DNA of 64,000 nucleotides, taken from contig JALIGW010000016.1 in the NCBI GenBank assembly GCA_023053685.1, forward strand, positions 5,526,001 to 5,590,000, written 5' to 3'. Under the pieces are notes generated by a model. The model searched no databases. It worked only from the letters and a program-made list of their open reading frames with translations, and was not told where the DNA came from. The position numbers and the translations under genes were made by a program. This stretch comes from Diadophis punctatus similis (taxonomy: Eukaryota > Chordata > Lepidosauria > Squamata > Dipsadidae). Of the stretch, positions 52,794 through 63,215 are shown piece after piece. Each line of letters starts with the position of its first letter. The first letter of the stretch is position 1.

Positions 52794-53227
52794 ATTTTAC
52801 CGAGAAGACTTGCTTATTTTACATCAGAATTCACAAAACAGAAGCGATAGCACTACTTCCAAATTAGACCCCAGATTCCTTTTCACACCTTGTAAGTGAT
52901 ATATTTTGGGATAAATATCTATAACAATATCTATATTTATTACTGACTGGAAACTCCTTATGGACTTTTTGCATAAAATAGAAAAAAGGATTTATGGTTT
53001 TGATGCTCAGACAGGATGGATTTTAGAAAGAAATAAGTGATGAACTTTAGAGTAAGAGGGAATTTATAATTGAGAGGTAAATTTTCTGAAAAATCTCATT
53101 TATTGCTCTCTTGAAAAACATCCCTTTTCAGGCGTTACAGGTAGTCTTTAACTTAAACTTGGTTTTTTACAAGCGGTAAGAATTAGATTATAAATTATGA
53201 TTATGAAAATAAATTAATGTTCTCACA
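52794..53227. other. No feature recognised
   Basis: AT-rich. A weak GTAGTCTTTAACTTAAACTTG near 53140 resembles the GTCCTTGACTTACGAC transposon end. Confidence 0.35.
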
Positions 53228-53372
53228 GTTTAACAGAGTTGGAAGGGACCTTGCAGGTCATCTAGTCCAACCCCCTGCCCAAGCAGGAGACCCTACATCT
53301 GCTTCTACCTAGGATCGAACTCACAACCTCCTGATTGTGAGGCAAGAGCTCAACCTCTAGGCCACCTCACAG
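53228..53372 (-). mobile_element. tRNA-derived SINE with a CR1 3' tail, minus strand
   Basis: On the minus strand, GTGAGGTGGCCTAGAGGTTG has a box-A-like part. GAGTTCGATCCTAGGTAG holds box B. The 3' end GGGGGTTGGACTAGATGACC, AAGGTCCCTTCCAACTCTG is the CR1 3' UTR. This is the structure of a SINE mobilised by CR1 machinery, as known in other reptiles. Length is about 145 bp. Confidence 0.75.
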
Positions 53373-54331
53373 TGAAATGTTGACTTGGTTATACTTAATT
53401 CAGGAGTTTTTATTGTCCTGTTGCTTTCTTTCAGCTCTTTCATGTTGCTCTATCCTATAGATATCAGAGTTCTTACAATCAGGAATCCATTCTTTGACTT
53501 GTTCTATCCACTTGAGTGAACAGGGCGTGCAACTTCTTGTTCCTAATCTAATTTCTACAGAGATAAATGGACCATTGCCCATTCTGTTGCATTCTTAATT
53601 CTTTGTCACGTTGCCAAATTGGCAAGTGGCAGGAATACCTTTACTAACTTCTCCATTAAAAGAGCAAACCAGAATCTTAATTTGGACCTAACAAAAACTT
53701 TTAAACTCAAGAATACTTAGCTAATTTTGCTGGTAGGTTGACTCCAATATGGGTGACAATTTATTAGTACTATATCTCAGAAATCAATTATTACTCCATG
53801 TCACATTGCTTCCAATAATTGCTTCTCTGTTCAGGTCAATGCAACTAATAAATTTCTGTTCTGTTTTTTTAGGTTAACCCTTTCCAAAGTTCTACGTAAA
53901 TGCAATTTTAATTAACAGTTATATTAATTAGCAATTATTATAGTTATTATTATTCCTGCATCAATAGATCTGATAGTAGGGGCATGCTCCAAATCTGATC
54001 CTTTTAGAAATGTACTCTAGTGGAACACAGGAAGGAAACCTTTTCAGTTGCAATGCTTTCCTCTGAAGTACTATACTTGCCAAGATTTGGCGGTCCCAAC
54101 CCTGACATTTTAGAAAGCTTTAAAACAAGGTTGTTTTCCTAGGAATGGGGATCTGGATGTTAATTCAGTCCATGTCATCCATGTCAATAATCATTGCAAA
54201 GGTCTGACAAACTACAAGTAGCTATAACTTGTGGTTTCTGCACACGTGCTGTAGCTGTATTCCAGTCACATCTTTTGAAGGTACCATATTCTGAACTGTC
54301 TGAAGTTCTTAAGCTTTTTGGAAACTGGATA
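53373..54331. other. No feature recognised
   Basis: AT-rich spacer. Confidence 0.4.
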
Positions 54332-55113
54332 TACCGTATTTTTCGGAGTATAAGACGCACCTTTTTCCTCCCTAAAAGTGGCTGAAAATTTGGGTGCGTC
54401 TTATACTTCGAATGTAGCTTTTTTTTCCAGCCCTAACTAGGTGCTAACAGATCTTCCCAGCTCTTACCTTGCAAGCTTTTTCATTGTTACTCTCTCCAAA
54501 GAATGTTTTTCCAGCCCTAAGTCTTTGCAGGGTTTTTTCATTGCTCTACTTGCTCCAAATAAGTTTTTTTCTAGCCCTAACCAGGTGCTAACTATCTTCC
54601 CAGCTCTTACTGGCTTGCAGGCTTTTTCATTGTTACTCTCTCCAAAGAATGTTTTTCCAGCCCTAAGTCTTTGCAGGGTTTTTTTCATTGCTCTACTTGC
54701 TCCAAATAAGTTTTTTTCTAGCCCTAACCAGGTGCTATCTATCTTCCCAGCTCTTACTGGCTTGCAGGCTCTTTCATTGTTACTCTCTCCAAAGAATGTT
54801 TTTCCAGCCCCAAGTCTTTGCAGGTTTTTTTTCATTGCTCTACTTGCTCTGAATAAGTTTTTTTCTAGCCCTAACCAGGTGCTAACGATCTTCCCAGCTC
54901 TTACTGGCTTGCAGGTTCTTTCATTGTTATTCTCTCAGAAGAAGGTTTTTTTAAGTCCTAACCAGGGGATAAAATAATGTGCTGAAGCTGACCAGACTAA
55001 GGACACTAGCCAGATGAATACCTGGTAGGCAGATTTTTTCCCCCTATTTTCCTCCCCAAAAACTAAGGTGCGTCTTATACTCCAGTGCGTCTTATTCTCC
55101 GAAAAATACGGTA
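54332..55113. mobile_element. TA-flanked DNA transposon, undisturbed copy, 778 bp
   Basis: The element spans 54334-55111, from CCGTATTTTTCGGAGTATAA with GACGCACC to GGTGCGTCTTATACTCCAGT, GCGTCTTATTCTCCGAAAAATACGG. It is flanked by TA. The body holds about three tandem copies of a 147-bp unit, for example GAATGTTTTTCCAGCCC at about 54501, 54647 and 54794. The 178-codon repetitive frame across it is a translation of this tandem repeat and is not a gene. Confidence 0.85.
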
Positions 55114-55157
55114 ATCCTTTGGCTGACAGTACAAGTACTCCTTATTGAGTGACAGAG

Positions 55158-55262
55158 GCACTGTCGGCCAGTCCTTCGCTATTTCCAGGGTGGCCCCACG
55201 GGCCAGATCTAAGCATCCCATGGGCCAGAGCCAGCCCTCGAACCTTGAGTTTGACACCCCTG
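55158..55262. mobile_element. hAT fragment, GTCAAACT family, right end only
   Basis: GGCCAGTCCTTCGCTATTTC, CAGGGTGGCCCCACGGGCCA and the end CCTTGAGTTTGACACCCCTG match the right part of the copy at 58527. The left end is lost. Confidence 0.75.
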
Positions 55263-55263
55263 T

Positions 55264-55535
55264 TCTAGGATTAGGAGGCATTTTGTATTGTAGAAATGAA
55301 ATTTTGATTTTACTCCAATCAAATATATTGTTTGGAAAGCAGTAGTGCTTAAAACAGCAGTTTGATCTTGCTCCTTCACAATCACAAATGCAAATTGGTA
55401 ACTTGTTGTTTTGGAGATCTGTCTCATATTTCATTGCTCTTTCATTCTACACAGATCTATTCTTCCCAAATGTAGACATATTGATCATAATTAATGCAAG
55501 CATGAATTCACTTTTAGCTACCTCAACTAGGAAAA
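55264..55535. other. No feature recognised
   Basis: Spacer between a hAT fragment and the LTR. Confidence 0.4.
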
Positions 55536-55788
55536 CCTATTGTTAAATATTCAGAGCTGCCAGCAACAACCGGCGGCTCTCCTGATTGGCTACAGCGGAG
55601 CCGGCATCGGAGCGGGAGAATGGAGAGCTCCCATTGGCTGCCGTGCCTGACAGCTCCATATAAATAGCTGTCAGAGCGTGGCTGAGGTGATTCTGATGCC
55701 GATTCCTTCTATGCAAGTTCTCTGTGTTACTTCTTTAAATAAAAGGGTTATCCTGAATATTGGCCTGGCGTCCATATGTAACACCTAT
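55536..55788 (+). mobile_element. Small solo LTR, 243 bp, 5-bp TSD CCTAT
   Basis: The LTR spans 55541-55783. It begins TGTTAAATATTC and ends CATATGTAACA, so it has TG..CA with TGTTA/TAACA inverted termini. It is flanked by a perfect 5-bp duplication CCTAT (55536-55540 and 55784-55788). In plus orientation, GATTGGC (55592) and CATTGGC (55633) are CCAAT-type boxes, TATAAATA (55662) is a TATA box and AATAAAA (55738) is a polyA signal, in canonical U3-R-U5 order. No internal retroelement sequence remains. It resembles the LTR at 28910 in size, termini and box order. The family is not identified. Confidence 0.9.
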
Positions 55789-56369
55789 TGTGATTGATTT
55801 TGGCTCTCTAGAAATAAAAGCCACCAAAATGTGCAATAATACATAGTAATGCTTTCGCTCCCCTTAGATTTGTGTTATCTGTCACTTTTCATTTTTAATA
55901 CTGTGTAGACTGTTCTGCTGAGAGCAAAGATGATCTCTTCTTGTTTATACAGAGTGTAGTGTGTATATTAGTGGCCTGCAGTTATAGTTCTTGCCTGTAG
56001 CATTCATCCTATGCATGTCATTAAATATGGATGTGACAATTCTTTACCAAAAGTAAAAAGAAAATCCAAAATGAATCTGAGAGCGAAGAGGGAATGGCCT
56101 TCAGAAGTAGGAGAAAGAGCAGCTACCAAGATGACTGTCAGATAAAAGCAGACTGAGACCAGGGCAGGAATATAATCTGACTAAAAATCTCAGATAAGCC
56201 CCTTCCAAATTTGCATGAAGATAAAAGGAAGGAAGAAGCACATTGGGATTTGCAAGATTCTTTTACTGTAGTTTTATAATAAAGGTAGTATTGATCTAGA
56301 TGACATTGGATTCCTAGTTTGATCTACCTTGAAGGGTTGGCAGGAACAAGTCCTTACTTCAGATTTGTG
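55789..56369. other. No feature recognised
   Basis: AT-rich spacer. Confidence 0.4.
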
Positions 56370-56518
56370 ATAATTTACAGAGGTGTCAAACTGACGGTCT
56401 GTGGGCGGATGCGTCACGTGCAGGCCACACCCACCCCAGCTCTGCGAATGGGAAAAAAGTACCAAAATGTCACGTGACGGCAACGTGACGCGGCGAGTTT
56501 GACACCTGTGATCTAGAA
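56370..56518. mobile_element. Short hAT MITE, GTCAAACT family, 133 bp
   Basis: The element spans 56378-56510, from CAGAGGTGTCAAACTGACGG to GAGTTTGACACCTGTG, and shares the GCGTCACGTGCAGGCCACAC block with 18684. The flanking octamers ATAATTTA and ATCTAGAA match weakly, so the insertion is older or the boundary shifted. Confidence 0.85.
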
Positions 56519-56939
56519 CATTTGGATATAGACTTTATTACTCTTCCAACAAGTTGTTCTTGCTTTCCAACTGTGTAATTCCCATCCATTAATACTAGAT
56601 ATAAATATGATTAATGCTTAATTCTTTTCAATCCAATAAAACACTGAGAAGAAATTTTGTCAGGGTTCCCCTTCCTGTCTGTCTACCTGTCAGCATATCC
56701 ACGGGACCATTGATATTTGTCTCTACTTCCCATCATGTTTTGATCAATTTAGTCTCTCATATGATTTTTTTTAGCATATAATAAAAACTTAATTTTATTA
56801 TTCATTTAATATCATGGCCTTTTCTGAGGATTCTGAGAGCTAAAGCTCATATATCAGGATAGCTCCTACAATGGGCAAAACCTACTTACAGTGGGCTGTG
56901 TAGAGATATGTCTGGAGATAATCAGTTTAAGGAAGATTG
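56519..56939. other. No feature recognised
   Basis: AT-rich spacer. Confidence 0.4.
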
Positions 56940-57390
56940 CTGTAGGTCAGTGATGGCGAACCTATGGCACGCATGCCACAGGTGGCACGCAGAGCCATAT
57001 CTGCGGGCACACAAGCCGTTGCCCTAGCTTAGCTCCAGCACGCATGTGCGCGCCAGCCAGCTGATTTTTGGCTCACATGGAGGCTCTGGGAGGGCATTTT
57101 CAGCTTCCGGAGGGCCTCCAGGGGGTAGGGGAGGGCATTTTCACTCTCCCCAGGCTCTAGGGAAGCCTCTGGAGCCTGGGGAGGGCAAAAAACGGGCCTA
57201 CTTGGCCCACTGGAAGTCAGGAAATGGGCCAATTCCGGCCTCCAGAGGGCCTCCGGGGGGATGGGGGAAGCCGTTTTCACCTTCCCCAGACATTGAACTA
57301 TGGGTGTGGGCACTCGCGCATGCGCGATAGCGCACGCGCACGCTTTTGCAGCACCTGAGGGAAAAAAGGTTCGCCATCACTGCTGTAGGT
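56940..57390. mobile_element. Non-autonomous hAT, CAGTGATGGCGAACC family, 435 bp with perfect TSD
   Basis: The element spans 56948-57382, from CAGTGATGGCGAACCTATGG to AGGTTCGCCATCACTG. It is flanked by a perfect duplication CTGTAGGT (56940-56947 and 57383-57390). Its body aligns with that of 14816 over its length. Confidence 0.95.
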
Positions 57391-57927
57391 TGTCATGCAT
57401 AAAAAGTCAAGTGACAATAAAGATATAAGAAACCCCAGCTGAGACTACAACCATTTTGGTTCTAGAGTTTGAAGACAATGCTGGAATCCCTTTGTTACAC
57501 TTTGGGGTGCCCACACTTCAGCCGAATCATGATAAAAGCTCCATCTTGTGGTAGACAAATTTATCTTCTTTTCACTGATGCTGTGACATCATTCATCCTT
57601 TTAGAGTGTCTGTTAACTAGAATGAATTTAATGACATGCACATGAAAATGTGTAATTTCCATGTTCCTTTTTCTTTCTTTCAATAAAGTGATTATAAGCA
57701 ACAGTGTGATCAGAACACCATAAAGTGTCTTTTGTCACCCCAATATAAAATATATGTATAATACCACAGGAAACATTAGGATTGTATGTTGGGAGTAAAG
57801 CACTATTGCTTTATTTATATATTCCTAATAGCAGTAATATGTCAACAGCTCTTAATGAGCAAACTGGTGGACTTTCCTATGCTGAATATGTTCATGCAAA
57901 TGCTGGACATTAAAGAGATGCTTTAAT
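57391..57927. other. No feature recognised
   Basis: AT-rich spacer. Confidence 0.4.
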
Positions 57928-58163
57928 GAGCCGAAGTGGCACAGTGGTTAAATGCAGCACTGCAGGCTACTGCTAGTTCAGCAGTTCAGCTGTTCAAATC
58001 TCACCAGGCTCAAGGTTGACTCAGCCTTCCATCCTTCTGAGGTCGGTAAAATGAGAACCCAGATTGTTGGGGGCAATATGATGAATTCTGTAAACCGCTT
58101 AGAGAGGGCTGTAAAGCACTATGAAGCGGTATATAAGTCTAAGTGCTATTGCTATTGCTATTT
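57928..58163 (+). mobile_element. Sauria-type SINE, full length, (GCTATT)n 3' end
   Basis: It starts GAGCCGAAGTGGCACAGTGG. Box B lies in GCTGTTCAAATCTCACC. It continues GACTCAGCCTTCCATCCTTC and GTAAAATGAGAACCCAGATT, and ends AGCGGTATATAAGTCTAAGT with GCTATTGCTATTGCTATT. It represents the common 3' end type shared with 20067. Confidence 0.93.
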
Positions 58164-58518
58164 GGATTCTTGTATGAAGCAAGAAGGCGGACTTTGGCCT
58201 ACATAGCATGCTCTCCTCCAGTTTTGCTGAAACATTCAGAGATGTATAATTAAGAATTTTATTTTGCATTGCAGCTTCATTGTAGATGCCTTGTAATTAA
58301 AATATGTCTGTCTAAGTATAGGCAGTACCTAAAGGAAAAGGAAACAGAAGACTGGAAACAGCTAGGAAACCCACAAATAATACAGTATATGTCTGGTATG
58401 AAAACTAATTTTCCTAGAGCTTTTGCTTAGGAAATTAAACTGGAATCATTCATGAAAAAGGATCACCAGCACTTTGGAAAACTGGAAAGATTACAGAAGT
58501 GCAAAAAAAAAAAAAAAG
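58164..58518. other. No feature recognised
   Basis: AT-rich spacer ending in a poly-A run. Confidence 0.4.
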
Positions 58519-58895
58519 ATTTAGAGCAGGGTTATCAAACTCAATTTCATTGAGTGCTACATCAGGGTTGTGTTTGACCTTGGGGGGCATGGGTGGGCAT
58601 GGCCAGGGTGGGTGTGGCCAGATCGACGTCACTCATGTCGGGAGCGCCTGTGGCAGCCCGAGTGCTCTGCCAGCGAAAACAGGCTCTTGAGCTCCGTTTT
58701 CAGCTGCGATGGCCTCCTGCCATGCTCTGCCAGCAAAAACAGAGCCCGCGGCCCTCCCGAGCTCCGTTTTCACTGGCACCGGCACTGTGGGCTGGTCTTT
58801 TGCTATATCCGGGGTGGCGCCACAGGTGAGATCTAAGCACCCTGTGGGCCGGATCCGGCCCCCAGGCCTTGAGTTTAACACCCCCTGATTTAGAG
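58519..58895. mobile_element. Non-autonomous hAT, GTCAAACT family, 361 bp with perfect TSD
   Basis: The element spans 58527-58887, from CAGGGTTATCAAACTCAATT to CTTGAGTTTAACACCCCCTG. It is flanked by a perfect duplication ATTTAGAG (58519-58526 and 58888-58895). It is inverted relative to 51103 and shares the TCTGCCAGC(G/A)AAAAC modules. Confidence 0.93.
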
Positions 58896-60220
58896 GAAAA
58901 ACTTTGCAAGAAGTGGAATTCCCAAAGCTACCCATTGAAGATAAGCAATCACAATGTCTACAGAACGTTGACTATTAAGGTGAGGAATGGAACGTGTGTA
59001 TCAATGGAGCATTGGAGTGAAGCACCTGGAATTATGTATAGGCAAGATTATACAAAGCTGTAGCATTTTACTGCTGGTTTGGGCTCAGTTTTCAATCACA
59101 GAAGACTGTGTAGTAACTTCATAAGTACAAGAAAGGTAGAACCTTTAACCTTTTAAGTGTTAAGTACTGGTATACTTTTGTCTTTGTATCCCATGACTTG
59201 GTATTATTTCATATTCCTTTACTATCTCTTTTGGATAATGTTGCTTATCCAAAAAGTAATATATGATGGATATTTATGTGGGAAAGCTTAGTAGGCTAAT
59301 TAAGTCTTTCATAATCTGGTGTCATCCAGATGTGGGAATTATAATTCCCAGAATGTATAAAATACTTGCTGGGATTGCAGTGGTTTGTGGTTACTGGTTC
59401 TGACACATCTGGAGATCACCAAGCTGATGAACATTAGCAGGAATTAAAGCTTTAAAAAGGACTGTGAAGTCAAAGACAGCAGATTATGATGTCATGAAGC
59501 TACTCTGATTCCTTGAGCCAGGGACACAAGGCAGAAAGATGGAAGTATTTTACAAAACAGAATATGTTTGAAAGGTGAGAATAAATGAATCAAGGATATA
59601 AATCATTACTGAGTTATAAAAGTTATAAAATATAGCTATAAAAGCTACAAAGGCAAAGATATGTTGTAACCAGGTGACCAAGAAGGTTAATTTACTGTAG
59701 AATCATCTCTTTAGGTCTGTGGAGATTCCCAGTCAAACTTTCAAGAAGAGGTTTTTGCATAGCAGAATTTCATAAACCATTCCAGATTGGTGCTTTGAAA
59801 TCCTGAAGGAAACCGCTTGCTTAAGTAATGTGGGAAGAGCTGAGAACAGTCACATGAAATTACTCTCAGGACAAAAGGCATCATAAAGCATGTCAGATGA
59901 CACAAAATTAAGTTCTTATGGACCAATTCAAAGATTAAACGAATTAAACAATTATGCTTTAGAATGGTAGACCAACATTTTAAATGTGATTCGTATGATC
60001 TGAGATAAACCAAAGTGATGACTGTGAGAGCTGAAATCACATTCTTTTCAGTGGGAAAGTTGATCGCTTCAAATATTTTTTAAAACTGGAGCATCTACAG
60101 TGTTGAAACTGCTGCAAGATTAATAGCAATACTGTATAAGAAAATATGCTTGGGAAATATTTAGAATTTGGACACTAACTTAAACAAAGAGGAGTGGGGA
60201 AATTGGAAGGGTTAGCCCAC
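58896..60220. other. No gene; possible old interspersed repeat at 59325-59430
   Basis: CATCCAGATGTGGGAATTAT, AATTCCCAGAATGTATAAAA ... ACACATCTGGAGATCACC looks like an old inverted-repeat element with the ATCTGGAG..CTCCAGAT type of ends seen in amniotes. The rest is unassigned. Confidence 0.35.
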
Positions 60221-60239
60221 TGTGCTAAACAGAGGAATA

Positions 60240-60865
60240 AACAGAGGAATAAACAGAGGTGCTAAACAGAGGAATTCTACAGAGGAATTATTGAGTCTAA
60301 CTGTCAGGTTTGGTTCTGCAAGCCAACAAGATAGACACAGACTTCAGAGGATAATCAGAACTGCAGAAAAAACAATTGCTACCAACTTGCCTTCCATTGA
60401 GGACCTGTATACTGCACGAGTCAAAAAGAGGGCTGTGAAAATATTTACAGACTCCTCACATCCTGGACATAAACTGTTTCAACTCCTACCCTCAAAACGA
60501 CACTATAGAGCACTGCACACTAGAACAACTAGACACAAGAACAGTTTTTCCCCGAATGCCATCGCTCTGCTAAACAAATAATTCCCTCAACACTGTCAAA
60601 CTATTTACTAAGTCTGCACTACTATTAACCTTCTCATCGTTCCCATCACCCATCTCCTCCCACTAATGACTGTATGACTGTAACTAGTTGCTTGTATCCT
60701 TATAATTTATATTGACTGGTTCCTAATATGATTTGATTGCTTATTTGTATCATTAAGTGTTGTACCTTACGATTCTTGACGAAAGTATCTTTTCTTTTAT
60801 GTACACTGAGAGCATATGTACCAAGACAAATTCCTTGTGTGTCCAATCACACTTGGCCCATAAAA
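60240..60865 (+). mobile_element. L3-type LINE 3' portion (ORF2 C-terminus plus 3' UTR)
   Basis: The plus frame to 60581 encodes TVRFGSASQQDRHRLQRIIR, TAEKTIATNLPSIEDLYTAR, VKKRAVKIFTDSSHPGHKLF and QLLPSKRHYRALHTRTTRHK, ending NSFSPNAIALLNK. This is the conserved C-terminus of a Jockey-superfamily LINE family common in fish and squamates (Rex/L3-like; clade not fixed). The 3' UTR CTACTATTAACCTTCTCATC ... CACACTTGGCCCATAAAAAT is shared with 27690 and 30556. The 5' junction is a set of GCTAAACAGAGGAATAAACA-type repeats. This is the longest copy of the family here. Confidence 0.88.
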
Positions 60866-60950
60866 ATTCTATTCTATTCTATTCTATTCTATTCTATTCT
60901 ATTCTATTCTATTCTATTCTATTCTATTCTATTCTATTCTATTCTATTCT
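60866..60950 (+). repeat. (ATTCT)n microsatellite, LINE tail
   Basis: 17 ATTCT units directly continue the LINE 3' end. Read on the other strand this is (AGAAT)n, the AATAG-type repeat known to be seeded by snake LINEs. Confidence 0.98.
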
Positions 60951-61027
60951 AAACCATTGTTTGCTTAATCATGTTTGGCAGAATGAACTAAAGGAACTGC
61001 GTTAAACTAGATCACTGAAACCACATT

Positions 61028-61062
61028 ATATATATATAATGCACATTATATATATATGTAAT

Positions 61063-61111
<49 letters not shown>

Positions 61112-61235
61112 CACATTATATATATATATATAATGTACTATATATATAATGTACGTACACACACATATATATACACATACATACATACATACATACATGT
61201 ATGTATGTATGAATGTATATGTATGTATGTAGGCA
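61028..61235. repeat. Compound microsatellite (TA)n, (CA)n, (CATA)n/(TGTA)n
   Basis: Runs of TA, about 20 CA units at 61064-61102, TA-rich segments and CATA then TGTA units, the last being self-complementary. Confidence 0.95.
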
Positions 61236-61337
61236 AAATGAAAGCTATGATGCTTTCTCCCATATTTGGGTACACCAGGATAATACTACAGAAAAACATA
61301 TATAACCCTTTCCTGGTGAAGAGTTGATAGGGAATAG

Positions 61338-61462
61338 AGCCTGTGGCCTAATGGCTAAGCTGCTGCCTTACAAGGCAGGCAGCCCAGGTTCAAATCCCAG
61401 TGAGGGTATGGCTATCTGACGAGAGCTAAGTAGCTCGAAATAGATCTATAATAGTCTCCCTT
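61338..61462 (+). mobile_element. tRNA-derived SINE (different from Sauria)
   Basis: GCCTGTGGCCTAATGGCTAA (box A region), GCCTTACAAGGCAGGCAGCC and CCAGGTTCAAATCCCAGTGA (box B) give a tRNA-like head. They are followed by GGGTATGGCTATCTGACGAG, AGCTAAGTAGCTCGAAATAG. The head is related to that of the SINE at 53228, but the 3' tail is not CR1. It is not a tRNA gene: acceptor stem pairing and the 3' part are absent. Confidence 0.65.
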
Positions 61463-61813
61463 TATTTTCATTTATCAGCAAAAAATGCTACACACACACA
61501 CACACAAACACATATGCAATAGTGACAAATATCTGTAGCTATGGTGTGGGATGAGAGTGAAGGTTCATTCTCCGAGCTTGTGGGTTGGTTTCCGAACGTT
61601 TTATTACCAGGCTAGGTAACATCTTCAGCAGAGTTTAGGGGAGGTCAGTGTCAGTGTTCTTCATTTATTAAACTGACATTGTGTGAACCAACTTTTTAAT
61701 ATATTAAATTTGTAAGTATCATTGTCCTCTTTTTCTTTCACCTTTTCTACCTTTCCCACTTTGCCCTTTTCCTTTGACTAGGAAAATATTGGATCGAGAG
61801 TTTTGATATATGT
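61463..61813. other. No feature recognised
   Basis: AT-rich spacer with a short CA run at 61490-61508. Confidence 0.4.
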
Positions 61814-62045
61814 AATCCTTGAGTTACAACTATAATGGAAAATTACAGCTGTAATTTAACCCATCACAGTTGTGACAGTTGTAAATCAGGTCAACCCTGT
61901 TACAGACTTGATTTTACAACCTTTTTTGCAATGGTTATTTAGTGAATACCGCAGCTGTAAACCAACCGCCATGGTTATTAAGGAAATGCTACATTTGTTA
62001 AGGAAATCAGTGGTTAGCTATGGGCCAGTTTTGCTAAAAACCATC
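61814..62045. mobile_element. DNA-transposon-like copy with GTAATCCTTGAGTTACAAC end
   Basis: TGTAATCCTTGAGTTACAAC, TTTAACCCATCACAGTTGTG, CAATGGTTATTTAGTGAATA and GCTGTAAACCAACCGCCATG are decayed forms of a snake repeat that begins GTCCTTGACTTACGACC; compare 10018. Boundaries are approximate. Confidence 0.4.
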
Positions 62046-62118
62046 CAAGTACATTAGTCACTGTGATTACATTGTGATGTTACTGTCCACAGAATGTCAC
62101 TTGTCTCCCCTTGTCTTC

Positions 62119-62270
62119 CTGTAGAACAGTGTTTCCCAACCTTGGCAACTTGAAGATGTCTGGACTTCAACTCCCAGAATTCCCCAGCCAGCATTCGCTG
62201 GCTGGGGAATTCTGGGAGTTGAAGTCCAGACATCTTCAAGTTGCCAAGGTTGGGAAACATTGCTGTAGAA
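62119..62270. mobile_element. Palindromic hAT MITE, 136 bp with perfect TSD
   Basis: The element spans 62127-62262, from CAGTGTTTCCCAACCTTGGC to GCCAAGGTTGGGAAACATTG. It is flanked by a perfect duplication CTGTAGAA (62119-62126 and 62263-62270). It is 136 bp, as is the copy at 52650, and nearly identical to it. The inverted arms cover almost the whole element. Confidence 0.95.
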
Positions 62271-63215
62271 GCACATGCTTACAAATCTATATTTTATCTG
62301 AGAGATAGTTATAATTGAAAGCAATATCTTTACTTTAAATTGGTCTTCTGCAGATGTTGGTTTTTGAGCCTTACAAATGTCATCATGAAATTCCTTCATC
62401 CATGGCACATCAGTTTGGAGTTCCTCAGATACACCTAAAAGATTGGGCTATTATGGCAGCACTATCACAGTTCTTCCTGGTCAAAATGAGACAGTTTTCA
62501 CCTTCACACCATTGGTAGAGCATAATGGTTAATAGCGAGTGTAGCTTTGTTCTCTCTTTCATTAGTTCCCCCCCTATCTTAAATATTACTTTGTGTTAGT
62601 TTTTATCTTTCTAATTTTAAAAAAATCTTATAAAGTTATTAAAAAAAACCTCATGACAAACAGTCCAGTTGTTTTGGTTTGTTTGCTATGATATATGATT
62701 TGTGTGTGAACCAGGCTACTGTTTTAAGAAATTCAAGCAAACTATAAGTTTAGTATGGTTATACAACTTAACCACAGCTGACAGGAGCCTTTTCAAATAT
62801 TGGGGCCTTCTGCATATATTTGGAACACAGGTCTTAGAATCCTTTTTCCATACAGCTGTGTTTTTGAAAGTCTACAAAACAAAGGACAGCAAAGAGAAAA
62901 TTATTCTCTAGGATTGTCTTTCCCTTTATTTCCAGTTGTTGGGTTTTTCATTAACCTGAAGGTTATGTAAACAAATCAGACATGAAGTAATTTAAGGAGG
63001 CTTATCACAGGATAATCAGCTATGTAAATACATGCTTAAATGGGAACTTCTGTGGAATCAAGGCATCACAATTATCATAGATACTGCCATTTTACTTGTA
63101 TGTAGGATGATTAATAATCTGCTGGAATTATCCAATAATCTGATCCTTTTTCAAATAAAGCAATGTATCTCACATTGAATCAGAGAATGGGTTCCCTTCA
63201 ATTCTCCAGATTTGA
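62271..63215. other. No feature recognised
   Basis: AT-rich spacer. Frames up to about 70 codons lack domains. Confidence 0.4.

Noticed and set aside
52652..52867. Conserved small protein also found near 62100 (both strands)
   Set aside because: The shared peptide comes from the palindromic MITE present at both loci.
54500..54880. CRISPR-like array
   Set aside because: The repeats are contiguous 147-bp units without spacers, inside a eukaryotic transposon.
54441..54977. 178-codon repetitive frame that could suggest a repeat protein
   Set aside because: It is produced by the 147-bp tandem units of a non-coding transposon; the minus-strand shadow is equally open.
28905..55788. A provirus between the two LTRs
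   Set aside because: The two LTRs have different target duplications and lie 26 kb apart with no retroviral genes between them. They are independent solo LTRs.
61338..61410. tRNA gene
   Set aside because: Box A and box B-like motifs are present, but there is no closed acceptor stem or proper 3' half. It is a SINE head. The same applies to the Sauria SINE copies.
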